A program made the position numbers and the translations under genes. Below are positions 1 through 11,840 of a stretch of DNA of 64,000 nucleotides, piece by piece. The first letter of the stretch is position 1. The number at the start of each line of letters is the position of its first letter. The notes under the pieces are model-generated. The model did no database searches. It was given only the letters and a program-made list of their open reading frames with translations, and had not been told where the DNA came from. Source of the DNA: Fasciola hepatica. Lineage: Eukaryota; Platyhelminthes; Trematoda; Plagiorchiida; Fasciolidae. Location of the stretch: NCBI GenBank assembly GCA_948099385.1, contig CANUEZ040000069.1:1556001-1620000 (forward strand), in the 5' to 3' direction.

Positions 1-2812
1 AGTCAAACAACCAACCAACATTTATCACACCTACTCGTTGATTCATTGATCAACAATCCTGTCTTTGTTTATGTATTCACGTGATCCGACTGAGAGCTAT
101 TTTTAGCCACTTGATTCACATAGCCCACACAATGTGAACGTGCCAGTACCAATGTACTAAACCTTGGCGATTGTCTTTATTGAATACAACAGGCACTGTC
201 AGCGGGGTTTTAACTTCGTCCAATATCGCAAAACAGCATTTTTTCAGAGGCAAATCGCCCAACAGCAGTATGATAGTACTGGATTTTAGCGTTTTGTTGT
301 TCACTGAGTCTAAGTTAAGCACACTTAACGTTCTCGGCATGTCTCCTATTAAATAATTGGAGGAAAATATCCGGTTCACTACTATATTGACCGAAAAACG
401 AAATTTTTATGCAGTCACTGAAAAATATTCGATTAGCGTGATGCAATTCGTCGTGCGCTATGAACGCTGATTTAGTCAATAAAAACCAAGGAAGTATTAC
501 ACATGAATTATTCATCTTTGCGATCAAAAACAGTGCATATCCAACAACCCACCACACTTATGGTTCGATCACCTAACCATCATACTACGTGGTTTTGTTC
601 TCACCTGTTTGTTCAACATCAGTACCACAGGATATAGCACCCTTCTGACACTGGGTTTTGCAAATTATTGCCGTTTGCCCACAAACTGACTGAATTTTAT
701 GCTGGACAACTAGTTTTTACTTCTTTCACCATAAAATAGAGAAACCCCGCTAGGCTTTTTCTAAAGTATAGAAGATACCGTCACAATTTCATCAGATATA
801 TTATCATGTAATACAATAATAAATTCAGACAAAACAGTTCTCATTTTTGGTTCAAGAAAATTTCACCGATCGAGAGAAACCATGATGGCAATCAATTTGC
901 CGTTTCTTACTTCAATGGAATTTCCGCGAACCAATTTCAAAAGCCGAGCTTCTCGGAGAATAACATTACAATGTTTAGTATGAACTCAACAATACTCAAC
1001 CAATAAACACGTGCGAACACCATTTGCCTTGCTGAGGTAATTTATCTTCGAGGATGATGGGAAACTGCTTTGAGAAGTACAGAAATCGGAAGCTACCGCG
1101 GACAAGAAGACCATCTCATATGGTTATGTTTATCTACGGATAAATCACAAGTAACTAATATGCCAAACAAAAATCGTGAAAACTTCAATAGGTCGTGAAG
1201 GCAAGCATCTCTACTGAGTGTCAAACTGGGGTTAACACTTTTCACATTTTCGAGTACAAAAGATAAAAGGCCGATTGCTTGCACATTTGTTTAGCTGATC
1301 GATATAAAGCAGGCAAATGCAAGATTGTGGATGTATACGATGGGGGTGCTGATAATATTCTGTTTAGATGACGACCTGTTAATAAAACCTGCAGATCTTA
1401 CTAAATACCTTTCTCAAAGACTTTGGAATCGGTTCTTTGAACCTCTTTCGTTTGCTGTTTTACCAATTTGTGTTCCATATTCGTGGATAAAATAGCATGA
1501 TAGTTTACATTTTAAAAACCTACTGAAGGACTGTTTGGATAACTTTTATAGACCAAATAAACCATTGTGTTTAATTTTCTCCACAGATACAAATATATAA
1601 ATACGTAAAAACCAAACACCCGGAATCTTTTTCTGTGTTCTGGTAACTCGGCTGGTATCGCAAACTTGGTACCAAAGAAAGATTGGTGCCTAAGCTTGTA
1701 TTTGGGCTCTGCTGTAGCAGACAACGATTTCCAACTCGAAACTACTCAGCAGTTTCGAAAATGATTTTCAGTTTATGATTGTAAACTTTCCGAGTATCTG
1801 CTTATATCACCTCGGGATATATGTTTGATGTCAATTAACAGTGTCAATGATGATTGCCATCAACCAGCTCTGATTTTCCTTAAAAGCAAATAACAAAGAA
1901 ATGTTTTACTGAAGTCAGTATGGATAAAAGTAGTCCTCAGTCTATTCTCCTGTGTTGACTCATTCTGAATCATCTAACAATTGCACGTTCATGATTAGAA
2001 ATGAACTGCTCATAAAGTTTTACTATTTTCCTCAAGGTGCACATGCAGGAAACTGGTCTATTGCTTGAAGGAATAAAGCTTCGACAATCCAGATCAAAGG
2101 GTTGTAAAGGAAAAGTAATTTAATTCAAGTTTCATTCCAGTTGAGGCCGCCAACTACTGTCGACATCTTTGTTGGTATCAGTCAAAGCAATCGGGCTGAG
2201 AAATCCTTTTAAGGTGTGCAATTTGTAAACGCTCCCACTGCAGAAAATCGGGTATGGTGGTGAGGATAAACTGAAGTGCGATGAAACCTACACAAACACG
2301 TACTGCAAGTTACGTGTCACGCATTCGCATATGACGACAGCACTGAGGCTGATGAGCTGAGACGGGATACTTGTTTGTACAGGTCGCCTTAACGACATAA
2401 AGGTGGCATTGTCATAGCAAAAACAGAAAAAAAATTACTTGTCACTTAACTACCTGAAGTAGCGCATTAAGTGATACTGAACCTGAAAAAAATCAGATAT
2501 TTCAGATTGATCGATCTCCCCAAAAGCAATACACCGCTGATGCTAATTTCAGTATGTCGTAAATGGTCAATACGACACTCAGTAGATGCGTTTAGGACCC
2601 AAAGATCACCATGCTTCTTCTGTGCAATTATTTGCGGACTGTATGGAAGTTCCTATGGAAAAAAGGCTTATTTCATCTCAGGAAATCGTAAGCTGATTTC
2701 ATTGAGGGAGTCAGAAGATATTAGGCCAACATCCAGTTGAAAACAGATCCACAAACATTACGTTGGTAAGTTTTTGGTTTAAGTAGTCAAGCACGCAGTT
2801 AGGCAACCTCGT

Positions 2813-2813
<1 letters not shown>
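1..2813. other. No recognised gene
   Basis: Only short open frames occur on either strand, none with a recognisable domain. The longest, on the plus strand at 2471-2740, is 89 codons and resembles nothing I know. The composition is moderately AT-rich with scattered homopolymer runs, as in flatworm intergenic or intronic DNA. Short host exons cannot be excluded. Confidence 0.5.
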
Positions 2814-2861
<48 letters not shown>

Positions 2862-2905
2862 CATACGGACACGGACACGGACACGGACACACACACGGAC
2901 ACGCA
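2814..2905. repeat. Compound microsatellite: (AC)n then GGACAC-type repeats
   Basis: An uninterrupted AC dinucleotide tract of about 45 bases (2814-2858) runs into repeats built on GGACAC with variants (2859-2905). The hexamer units look derived from AC slippage plus a GG insertion. Cys/Val-rich frames on the minus strand here are translations of the repeat, not genes. Confidence 0.95.
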
Positions 2906-3285
2906 CGGCGGACTATCGATCCATATCCAACGCACATGGACACATGCACGTACACACTCATACAGGGTTAATGCTAGCCACGCTCCCTTCGGGACTGCAC
3001 TGGCCTATCATCCATTTCCACATGCCCTACGACCTTGAGTGGTCTCATCCAGTTGTACGCTTGGCTAGAGTTTCCACTGCTATATGAGTCTGATTCATGC
3101 ACTTACCTGCCTGTCGTCTCTGCGGCCACACCTGCATTCGAGTTTGCCGTACACCTTTGCTAAGCACACTTTCGTCCATGCAGTCACGCTTGCGTTTTGC
3201 CTACTGATTACGGGACTCAGTTCGGTTCAGTTCATTCAACCATTACCCTCACACTTCTGTGCCTATGTTTCGGTTAATATCTTTC
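2906..3285. other. No recognised gene between microsatellite and LINE tail
   Basis: Unique-looking sequence with short frames only. The part next to 3285 may be the 3' untranslated tail of the RTE element that starts at about 3286 (minus strand). Confidence 0.4.
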
Positions 3286-4035
3286 AGCATCGTCCTGTAA
3301 AGGGCAGAAACAATAGAAGCACCAAGTGAAAAAGAAACGGAAGCAAGGTAAGACACGTAAATTGCGAAGACAAAGACAGAGTTCGAATGCAACTCCGTCG
3401 CTGGAGGCGACACCTAGCCATATCACCTAACGTCTCCAGCCACCTGATAGGCGATTTGCGTAGACCCAACCTCGGAAGTCTATCGCGTCCTACAAGACCA
3501 AGTTTCCTGGTAAAGGATTTTATACTTTCCCGTCATGTCGTTGACAGACCAGCTCGACCTACCTTCCAACCACTATCTGGCTTGGGAAACAGCGTAGATT
3601 GAGGAAATCTATCTGTGGGTATACGTAACACATGTCCAAGCCACCTTAACCTGTTTAGATTGAGCGCTTGGTCCGGGGATTGAACTCTGGTTCCCAACAT
3701 TCTACGTCTAACCTCAGCATTGCTGATACGGTGTTCCCACCATATTCGGATAATGCTGCGGAGACACCGGTGCTCAAACACCTACAGTGTTCGTCTATCT
3801 TCTAACCTTAACGGACATGTTTCTGAACCTTAGAAAAGAACGGATCTAACGAATGCAGAGTACAATCGCCGCTTGACAGACAACCGGATGTCCTACCAAC
3901 GCCACAAATAGCTGAGGTTAGCAAACACCAACTGTGCCTTCTGTATATGCGATGACCTTTCATCCGATATGTGTCGACCTGGAGTGATGTAAGTGCCCAG
4001 GTAAAAAAAAATTCATCTACTTCAGTTAGGCCGTC
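3286..4035 (-). mobile_element. RTE-type LINE, 3' end of reverse transcriptase ORF (truncated, decayed)
   Basis: Minus-strand translation gives the diagnostic C-terminal stretch of flatworm RTE elements: a segment with HRCLRSIIRIWWEHRISNA at 3710-3781, then NRLRWLGHVLRIPTDR at 3610-3660, then a WLETLGDMA-type ending near 3430. Upstream (3790-4030) decayed remnants of the preceding RT thumb region can be followed. The segments lie in different frames, so the copy is inactive. It is 5'-truncated, as usual for LINEs, and abuts another LINE at about 4085. The same C-terminal block recurs at 58.4-58.8 kb in the plus-strand RTE copy, so both belong to one family. Confidence 0.8.
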
Positions 4036-4084
4036 TCCTGCAAAGTCAATTTTTAGTAAAGCACCAACTCAATCTCTCAGGAGC

Positions 4085-5090
4085 ATTTTACATTCCAGAA
4101 AGATAGCCGGAGAAGAATAAAACCAAAGTGGTAAGATAGCTGCGAATATAAAACGTTTGAATAATGGGAGTGGAGCAGAAAAAGACAGTTGTAGCACGTA
4201 AAGTGTTAGACAACTGATTTTTCGAATACAGCTGTGATATGATGGGATATTGAAAGAAGTTCTGAGGAGGTTTGCCTAGTAAATCGGGTGAATTATTGAC
4301 GACTGTAAAAGTAGTTAAAGAGTACGTGTATATGAGATGTACTGACTCCTCAGTCCTCAAGAACCTGGAGCCGTTTTGACCAGTCGACACAGTTAAATGC
4401 ATCCAAATAGTCCAAGAAGTACACTCTGACCGCCTGACTTCTGCGGTTTGATGAGAATGAATCAAATGGGTGAATGATGCCAGAGTGTTCTGTGTCAATC
4501 GGGAACGTCGGTATGCAAACTGGTTGGGATCCAGTGAGATTCCACGCCAAACAAGCTTTTCAAACACTTTGAGGGCAACTGATATACAGGCGATGGGATG
4601 TTTTATAAAGATCCTTTTTAGGCTCCGGGATAATAGAAACCACTCTCTAACAAACAGAAGTGTGCTTTTGAGCTAAACAACTGTTGAACAGCCCTGACAT
4701 TGTCGGGGACAGTGTTCCTGAGCATTCCTTCGGGATTATCGCTGGTAGACCGCCTGGACCGCTAGCCTTGTTTGTCGGGAGTCGCGTTAGTTCTCTGCAC
4801 TTCTGAGTGATATATGAAGTCTGAGAGACAGTTTTGTTGGCAGTCCACAGTTGACTTCAGTGTCGTTGCTGAATGAGTCCCAACAGTGAATCACCGATTA
4901 TTTTTTTCAAGATCTACCGGGGTGAAATTTTACTAGGCCTTAAACCACTTAACTGCACACTGGCTTTCCAGGTGTCACGGCAGTTCTTATTAGAAGTTGT
5001 GGATCGTGTATATAGGAAGTTCCGCTTGTGTAGTTCCACTTTGATAGACTTGGATAGCATACTGGCTGCAGTATGATCTGTAAACTTGAA
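4085..5090 (-). mobile_element. CR1/Jockey-type LINE, reverse transcriptase fragment (frameshifted)
   Basis: Read on the minus strand, the order of RT blocks is normal. A linker with the GPGGLPA-type motif (block 1) lies near 4760, and PEPKKD just before block 2a near 4620. DPNQFAYRRSRLTQ is at 4485-4530, followed by the FLDYLDAFNCVDWSK block (motif A, with the catalytic Asp) at 4380-4430. The last two blocks are in different frames (frames ending at 4088 and 4350), so at least one frameshift is present. The YxDD block cannot be found and the copy decays toward 4085. No endonuclease domain is visible upstream. This family differs from the LINEs at 16.9 and 39.4 kb. Confidence 0.75.
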
Positions 5091-6356
5091 ATCTAGTTCC
5101 TTCTTTCGACGTAAGTGTTTCCTATAGGGAGATGAGAATCTGCTGGAACGGATGTTTAAAGACTCTGCGGGACAACATAGGTTGTTTGGAAAATTTACTT
5201 AGTCTAAATATTCACAAGATAAAGACAGGTCGGATTGAAGAAATATACTTAGATCGGAACTGGTTACCATGTCCCTGAGTATGAAAAAGCTATCCGGGTG
5301 ACACTGTCTGTTTCAAACCGTTCCATTAACTATAGTGAGAAGTCTATTCCGTACACGAATCATCTCAGTTTATTAGTACAAAGCACGTTGTTTATATGGA
5401 AAAGAAACAATCACTGACACCATTCGTTGCAACGCAAACCAACTGGTTCGTGCTTGCATCACGTAGCCTGTCCTCTAATTGGTTGATTGGTCACACCACC
5501 ACCTACCACTGGACGGGTGTCCGTTCTCGTCTCGTCTACCCGCTACGTTATCATTCGCCCATCCGCTAGCCCAACCGCTGAACTGGATTCTCTACAGGCG
5601 CTAGCACGCTGACTGTTGAAGGGACATGGCTGATAATGGACCATGAGTCAGCACATACCCTCACACTGCCGTGGGACATCTTGGAGGAAATTAAATGTTG
5701 ACCAGTATAATCGATCGATGGTGAATGAGATTTTTGGGCTTACCATTAACAATGGAAACGCTTTTGTGGGCCGTGGAAAATATGAACTGATTGTGGTAAA
5801 AATGACACCACCTTTCATTTACTTATGTTATGACATCTTCACCACGTTTTCGACAGGGAACTGGACGATCAGCACGAAGCAGTACGAAACCATCGATATT
5901 GACCACTTGGTCATCAATATCGGTGTGAAGCCAGCTTCGTTGTACAATAATAACCCTCCGGCAATTTGATTGCACTTCTTACAAAATTAGTCAATTCTGG
6001 CATTTTTCCAGTAAAGAAGGTATTTTGATGGGTTTACACGTTGTTGACTATATTCGCATTCACCCGGTGTGATGTTTCCGTGAGTGACTGTTAAACTTCC
6101 CGAAAACTGGTTTCATTTTGTTCCTAACAGATCACCTAAAAGTTGTTAGCCGCAAATTACACGGTAATTCTAAAGATTTATTGAATCCATTCGAACAGGA
6201 TGCAGAACTTGGCTTGACTGTAAAATCACAACGATTCTGTGACAATAGCTAATGAGTAAATACGAAAATAGGGTCAGATAATATGGTTATTTAGCAGAAA
6301 TATCTGAGGATGTAACCGACAGCACGACTGAATATGAAGGCCTCTCTACTCGACAG

Positions 6357-6360
<4 letters not shown>
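5091..6360. other. No recognised gene; one 108-codon unidentified plus-strand frame
   Basis: The plus-strand frame at 5643-5969 encodes 108 residues without a recognisable motif, signal peptide or membrane segment. Its acceptance as an exon would need splice or transcript support. The part adjoining 5090 may be decayed 5' LINE sequence. Confidence 0.35.

Positions 6361-6400
<40 letters not shown>
6361..6400. repeat. (GT)20 microsatellite
   Basis: Forty bases of perfect GT dinucleotide repeat. The Thr-His frame on the other strand is a by-product of the repeat. Confidence 0.98.
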
Positions 6401-6401
<1 letters not shown>

Positions 6402-7885
6402 GATGATACCTAAAAGGAGCAAGAAACAGTAAAGTGTCTCCTTGACTTTCAATGTCGTACTAAGCGTTAACATTACATGATGAATAGTAATAAGGAAACT
6501 CTAATCTCCTACTTTTGAAACTCAAATTACCTTTTGGTCAGCATGCACACCAAATAACCATCTACGTATCTTCTGATCTACTAGATTGATTTCAACTTGG
6601 ATACGATAACGACCAGTGCGCCATTGAAATAATTCCTAACTAAATAGAACCTTCCCCGGAATTACTGAGACTTTCCAAGGGCAAGAAGTTTTTTTGGATG
6701 TGGTATGCATTGGGTGTACGGTGTGGAAAAGTTGATAAGAAATTTCAGGGAATCCGAAGCCCACCTCAGAAGTCTCGATTGGGCTGAGAAATGGCTCTCC
6801 TTAGGCTATGCGTACTCGTTGTGATCGGTTAAGTTGCTCGTTTTCTATTGAACAAAAGTGACATTGTTAGAGTGTTTAGTTCGGACCTAGGGGAACTCTT
6901 GTCATCTATCAGCTATTTCACGGGAAACCTGGTTCACAATGATAGTGAAGATCACATATTTTGTCGATGGTTTAACTGTATATATTGTGAAGAGCCCTAC
7001 ATGAACCTTCCGTCTGGCGAGTCATCAACAACTCACGGTGTTAACACAACAATCATCTTTACATATTCTAAAATATCCGGCAGTTCCTCTGTGAGCAAGG
7101 CCGATTTGTCCGCAGAACATCCTAACTTTTTTTGGAAACGACGATCAGTGGGACTCTAATATATATTCTCACACATGAATCTCACTCTCGTCTGGGGAAA
7201 TCTTAATAACTATTTATATTTCTACTGTACCCAATAAAAAGCTGTACACCTACATAAATTGTTATTTATCTAATTATCTTAGGCAAATTCATCACAAAAT
7301 GGAATGAGCGTATGTGCATATCGATTCCTTAGTAGTGAATAATCAATCTGGATTGAGCTGCCCCAACTCAATTAAATCTACCGACACAAATTTTCAAGTC
7401 AAATCACTTCAAAATGCGGCTTTATTCATCCCAGGAGATAGATTTTCATCATCATGCTTACAGGTACGTTATTCGTTGCGTATTCACATAATTGAAAATA
7501 ACAATGTAAATACTTGGTTCAAGCAGGTGCAGCAAAACATGGTAGCCAAGTGAGTCATGACAAAGGGTTTTTGACTTCACCGGACACCGGTGATAGGTTG
7601 CTGAGGTACCCTGGAATAAAAGGTGATAATTTTCCGACGTAGCCCAGAGAAGAAGCAAGAACACAACCACACAAGAGACTCGAGTGTACTCGTATAAAAA
7701 GAAAAGTGCTTTCGTTGCCCAGTAAACCGTAGAACCATGCGTATCGGAGGCCAGGGATCAACAGGACCAGCTGTTCACATTCTGACTAGCTCCCTAATAT
7801 CTCCCCTTGTAAACGTTTAAGCTTCATGTTTGATCAGATGCGTGTTGATCTACAGTGGTCGTGAGAACCTTATGTTGAGACATGG
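6401..7885. other. No recognised gene; possible end of the adjacent gypsy element
   Basis: A 103-codon plus-strand frame at 6848-7159 has no recognisable domain. The part near 7750-7885 adjoins the integrase end of the decayed gypsy element and may include its 3' LTR, but I could not pair it with a matching copy on the other side. Confidence 0.35.
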
Positions 7886-7895
7886 ATATCTGCCT

Positions 7896-8945
7896 CTAGG
7901 GGGAATGATCGTTGTGTGGAGCAACAAGTTGCAGCGTATGGGATTGTAAGGTTTGCGGTTGTGCTATCTCTATCGAAGTATCGTCTAACCACGCGTGTGA
8001 GTGATCATCGGAGTCATGCTCCGCAAGTCCGTTTTGGTTGTATTTCTTTTGAAGCTGATTGACGCGCCTGATCCACTGTTCTGTTCCGATTTGCAGCTCT
8101 TGAACAGCTTGTCCTCTCTTTTCCGTCACCGTTCCCGAAGTTCTTGTAGCATGACATGGTCTGAAATGTTTTACGTAAACATTATCGCCCATACTGAATT
8201 CACGTTAAGGTCCTTGCGACTGAACCACCGGTTTCTCTAATTTTTGATCCTCTGCCGGTAGTTCAGAAAGCATCAGTCCGTATTTGGTCCTTTCTTCCGC
8301 CCAGTAGGGCATTCGCCAGGTGATACACCACCTCCAACGTTGTATTTTGCAGTATCTCCATAATAAAGTAAAAATAAGTTGATGATGTTGTCTAGCTGCT
8401 ATTCACTTGGGTATTTTTCTGTGTCTTTTCAGCGTATCAACAGAAGGCTTGATTGCCGGTGGTATGGCGGAGTGTGTTTGTGTACAATATCATTGATCAA
8501 GCAAAATTCTAAAAAATCCATGGATATAAACTGAGCACCATTATCTGAAAAGGGTATCTCAGTTAAACCTAATCAGCAGAATATGCTTCTGAGGCATCAA
8601 ATCGTAGACCGGCTAGCGGGTCGTTGTATCATACCGACTCCTGGACACTTTGATGTAGAACCCACCAGAAGTATCAAATGGACGTTACGAATCGGTCCAG
8701 CAAGATCAGTGTGACCTCAGTTCCACGGTTTATGGTGTTAGTGGTCAAGACTGTGGCTAAACTTGTGGTGGTGATTTCAAAACTGCTGCGCATTCGATGC
8801 ACTCTCCTTTCAGCTGTCGGATTTCTTAATCCATCAAAGACCAGTATATACAGCTGCTCATCAAGGATTTCATTTTGTTTAGCCCCGGATGCATCCCATG
8901 AGAATGTCTTAAGATCTCAGACCTTAGTGATTTCGGGATAACTAT
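7896..8945 (-). pseudogene. Integrase remnant of the Mag-like gypsy element
   Basis: Minus strand. The zinc-binding HHCC region is readable at 8760-8945 (RHSHGMHPGLNKMKSL, then GECIECAAVL). The catalytic core follows: a DLAGPIRN block near 8690 with the first Asp, and FSDNGAQF near 8540 with the second. The third acidic residue, expected after the PPYH block near 8460, is not readable. The C-terminal domain is open from 8192 to 7896 and starts GDNVYVKHFRP. Multiple stops and frame changes occur between these blocks. Confidence 0.75.
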
Positions 8946-9169
8946 TCGTCCTTCGAAAATAAGGCAGTCATCTGTGATCGATAGCGAATGGTGACGCAGG
9001 AATAACTCGAATCGATGGTTCCGTGATATTCTATGGCCACCTCTGCTTCAGAAAGTTCTTGATTTCATTGATGGCGTTGTCAGGCTTAGTAGCCTTCCTG
9101 ACTGTGTTGGCCGTTATTGTTAGGTATGAGATAGCATTTACAAGCACTAGCTGAACCTCCTTTTCGGTG

Positions 9170-9650
9170 CCGTATTACCCGAGATAATGCATCAGCATGA
9201 CCCTTCTCCGAAGAGGATCTATGTTGAGTCCGTAAGTTGTACCTTAACAAAAATGTAGCCCACCTTTGTAAGCTGTTGGCGGTATGAACCCGTATACCCT
9301 TCTTAGTGTTGAAAATGGCTAGAAGTGGTTTGTAGTCGGCTTAAAGGATAAACTTCCGTACTTGGATCATTTTGTGAAATTTTCGTATTGCAAACATAAT
9401 AATAAAAGCATCCTTCTCGATTAAGCTGTGATGAAGTTCAGCAGAACATAATGACCTGAAAGCTTGTGCGACAGATTTCTGAGAACCGTCCGCTAACCGA
9501 TGAAGGGTTACTGCTTGGACGTCTTAATCAGAAGCTTCTGCTGCTACAGTAATGTCAAATGACGGATCGTAATGCGTTAACCAAAAAGGAGATGGAATAG
9601 TCTTTTTGAATGACTCAAACGCATGATGACAGTCCTTTGTCTATTTCCAC
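9170..9650 (-). pseudogene. RNase H domain remnant of the Mag-like gypsy element
   Basis: One minus-strand frame reads almost through from 9650 to 9170 with only a few stops. It contains FWLTHYDPSFDITVAAEASD (first acidic block, the usual Asp read as Glu), then FRSLCSAELHHSLIEKDAF, a KFIL..ADYKPLLAIFNTKKG block, and finally HADALSR near 9190. The order and spacing are those of gypsy RNase H. In-frame stops after EASD and before ADYK inactivate it. Confidence 0.8.
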
Positions 9651-9863
9651 TGACTGGAAGAGAAAAGCAGTTCGTTTGACGGAGCCCGAAATACGTGCAT
9701 GTCTGGCACAAACTGACCACCCTTGAACATGATTGAAGAGTGTGGACTTTCTAGGGTGCTGGCATGTCACAAATGGGTTTTACTTTTCTGGGTCTGAATA
9801 TCTGTCAGTTGAATCAACAATATAACCCAAATACTTCAAACATTTAGCGGAGAAAGAACATTT

Positions 9864-10427
9864 TTATGAGCGAAAGTGAAAACCAAGCTGTTGTATGCAA
9901 CGCAATAACTTCTTCTGATGGAGGAAATTCTCATGACTGTTTGCGCAAACAACGAACATGCCATCCATATAAGCTGCCGTGAAAGGCAACCCCTCAAGCA
10001 TGAGGTCCGCTATTTGCTGAAATATAGTGGGTACAGATTTAACACCAAAGGATAATCTGCTATATCTCCGTCGACACCTTTGTGCATTTATGATGAGTAA
10101 ATGTTTCGATTCCTGGTCGACTTCTACCTGCAGAAGGACGTCTGAAAAATCGATCTTGGAAAATGTACTTCCACTGTTTAATTTGGTGAATAGGTCCTCC
10201 GGAACTGGTATAGAAAGTTGATGTATCTTCAGAGCATGGCCAAAACATGTTGAAAAGTCTGTGCATTTACGCAAAGCGCCTTTTGGTTTCTTCACGACTA
10301 CTGTCGGTGCTGCCCACATTGAATAGCTTATCGGGCTTGTGACACCAGCTTCCTGCAGGCAAGTAAGCTCTTGAATAATCTGGTTACCGGCTGCGTATGG
10401 GGTGGATTTTTTTTGGTCGGAATACAC
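9864..10427 (-). pseudogene. Reverse transcriptase domain of the Mag-like gypsy element, active site lost
   Basis: An open frame of 187 codons covers most of the RT palm. Residues 35-60 hold the WAAPTVVVKKPKGALRKCTD block, residue D93 lies in KIDFSD (motif A), and residues 120-140 hold the RLSFGVKSVPTIFQQ block. The catalytic YxDD motif reads YMDG at residues 153-156, so the second aspartate is gone and polymerase activity would not be expected. Just upstream (about 10428-10480, another frame) lies the FRPKK-type linker that precedes RT in this group. The frame remains open despite the lost active site, by chance or because decay is uneven. Confidence 0.8.
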
Positions 10428-10779
10428 CTTTAGTCTCTTTTTTCAGGTAAAATGGTGCTTCTGCTTGGGTGCATAATCGCAAACTATCGGAGAAAATACT
10501 GTTATGTTCCGTCTGTAGTTTTTCAAAGAAGGTGAATTGCATTCTGTTCCACAGGATAGGGTTTCGGCTCCCGGAATGATGAAATGTTCGTTTGTACTGG
10601 TAACAGCATGTTTGTCTGTGCTCGGTTTTACCACAAAAATTGCAAATTCAGTTGACATAAGGACAAAATTTCACAGAACTCCATTCTCGGCTTTTCCGTC
10701 ATGCGGCTTTTATTGATAATTTTGTGACGAATAAGAAGCTTTTCGTTGATGTGCTACGAATGCAGCTGATTAACGTTTG

Positions 10780-11140
10780 TGTGTATGCTGGTTCTCCTCA
10801 CAATCAGTTCTGAATCAACTTTCGTGTGTTGTGATTCCGTGGCTTTCCTGAATTATGGTCCGAATGGTGTGGTCTGGCGAGCTTTCCAGCAGAGAGAGTA
10901 TATGATAGCGTATCTTCGCATCGGATTGCAATTGTAAACCATGGACTAAAAGAAACATTTGAACTGACTTATTGACGGGTACATTAGCTTGAACTGTTCG
11001 GCTTTTAAGTTGACTTTCCCTGTGTATGCCACAAAATCTTCTGTTTGTGTCTTTCTGAACAAACGAGAAAAAGAGACGACCGTGAGCAGAATACTTGTGT
11101 GAGACACTTTGATATTTCCGGAAATGTTATAATGACGGGT
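10780..11140 (-). pseudogene. gag remnant of the Mag-like gypsy element
   Basis: The minus-strand frame around 10946-11100 contains RKTQTEDFVAYTGKVNLKAE followed by a segment ending QFKLMYPSISQFKCFF. It continues in another frame (10800-10945) with a stretch resembling the capsid C-terminal region of Mag-group gag proteins, where a hydrophobic segment is followed by a leucine-rich helix and a Thr/Gln helix. No CCHC knuckle could be found. Residues upstream of about 11140 do not look like gag. The frame change at about 10945 and several stops make it non-functional. Confidence 0.55.
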
Positions 11141-11265
11141 TTTTGAAGCAGGATGAAGCTGACACACCTCTGGTGTCCTACTGGGCCAGTAAATAAGGTG
11201 TAGCATCAAGCAAGAATATGCAACACCTTTAATGAGGTATTGTGGAACTTGTAAGAGTCTCAAGA

Positions 11266-11840
11266 GTAGAATATAAAACGATAGTTGATTAATGGTATTG
11301 AATGCAATAATTGCGTGCTTTGATCAGGTGAGGTCTTGAGAAATGGATAGACCAGGAAATTTCACTGACTGAACTTTGACTATTGCCTTGTTGTCAACGT
11401 GTAAAGAAGAGCAACTACTTTCAACTGAAGGTAGACATTCACTCTTAGCAAGTGAAAATACACTCATAACGTTTGGTTACATTAGGAGGTAAATTTGGCG
11501 AGGTGGACCACTGGAAAATACTGTATAAGAAATCGTGAAGTTCCGAAAACTGAAAGTTATTGTCTGATTTAGTTCGGATATAAACATCGGAGGTTCATCC
11601 GAGGCTTTGGGAAAGTAAAATAAAGAAAGAAGGGGAATGGCACCCTGAAGTACTCCTTTACTGAGGGGTAGAGAATCAAAGATGTCGGCTTTGGGTGTCG
11701 TAAAATAGGTTTTAATAATGCAATAGTATCGAATCAGTACCATCGGGAGTGAGGGTAAGCTTGAGTTTTGTAACTTTGTTAATAATACAGGCCCATTACC
11801 ACCATTGAATGCATTTGTGTAACCAAAAAAATGCACTCGT
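11266..11840 (-). mobile_element. CR1/Jockey-type LINE, reverse transcriptase fragment
   Basis: The minus-strand frame 11477-11836 encodes YTNAFNGGNGPVLLTKLQ (motif A region) followed at residues 60-70 by LPLSKGVLQGAIP (motif B). The YADD block that should follow is lost. Downstream, to about 11290, another frame gives VKFPGLSIS, resembling the post-YADD strand pair of such RTs (usually VKFLG). The fragment ends exactly where the gypsy gag remnant begins, so one element inserted into or was joined to the other. Truncated at both sides and inactive. Confidence 0.7.

Larger units (their letters stand above)
7886..11265 (-). mobile_element. Mag-like Ty3/gypsy retrotransposon, decayed, nearly complete gag-pol order
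   Basis: On the minus strand the order gag, protease-RT linker, RT, RNase H, integrase can be followed across 3.4 kb with many stops and frame changes. Segment identities are given in the separate entries. LTRs were not recognised. The 5' side is cut or overlain by a LINE fragment at about 11266. The spacing between domains matches an undisrupted element, so decay has been by point changes and small indels rather than large insertions. Assignment to the Mag-like group rests on the style of the RT and integrase blocks and is moderately secure. Confidence 0.8.

Noticed and set aside
2348..2372. CTGATGAG-like hammerhead ribozyme core
   Set aside because: The second conserved GAAA box is absent after stem II (the sequence reads GGGATAC), and no closing stems were found.
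2859..2905. GGACAC repeats as a possible CRISPR-like array
   Set aside because: Units are six bases without spacers and grow out of an AC microsatellite; the context is eukaryotic.
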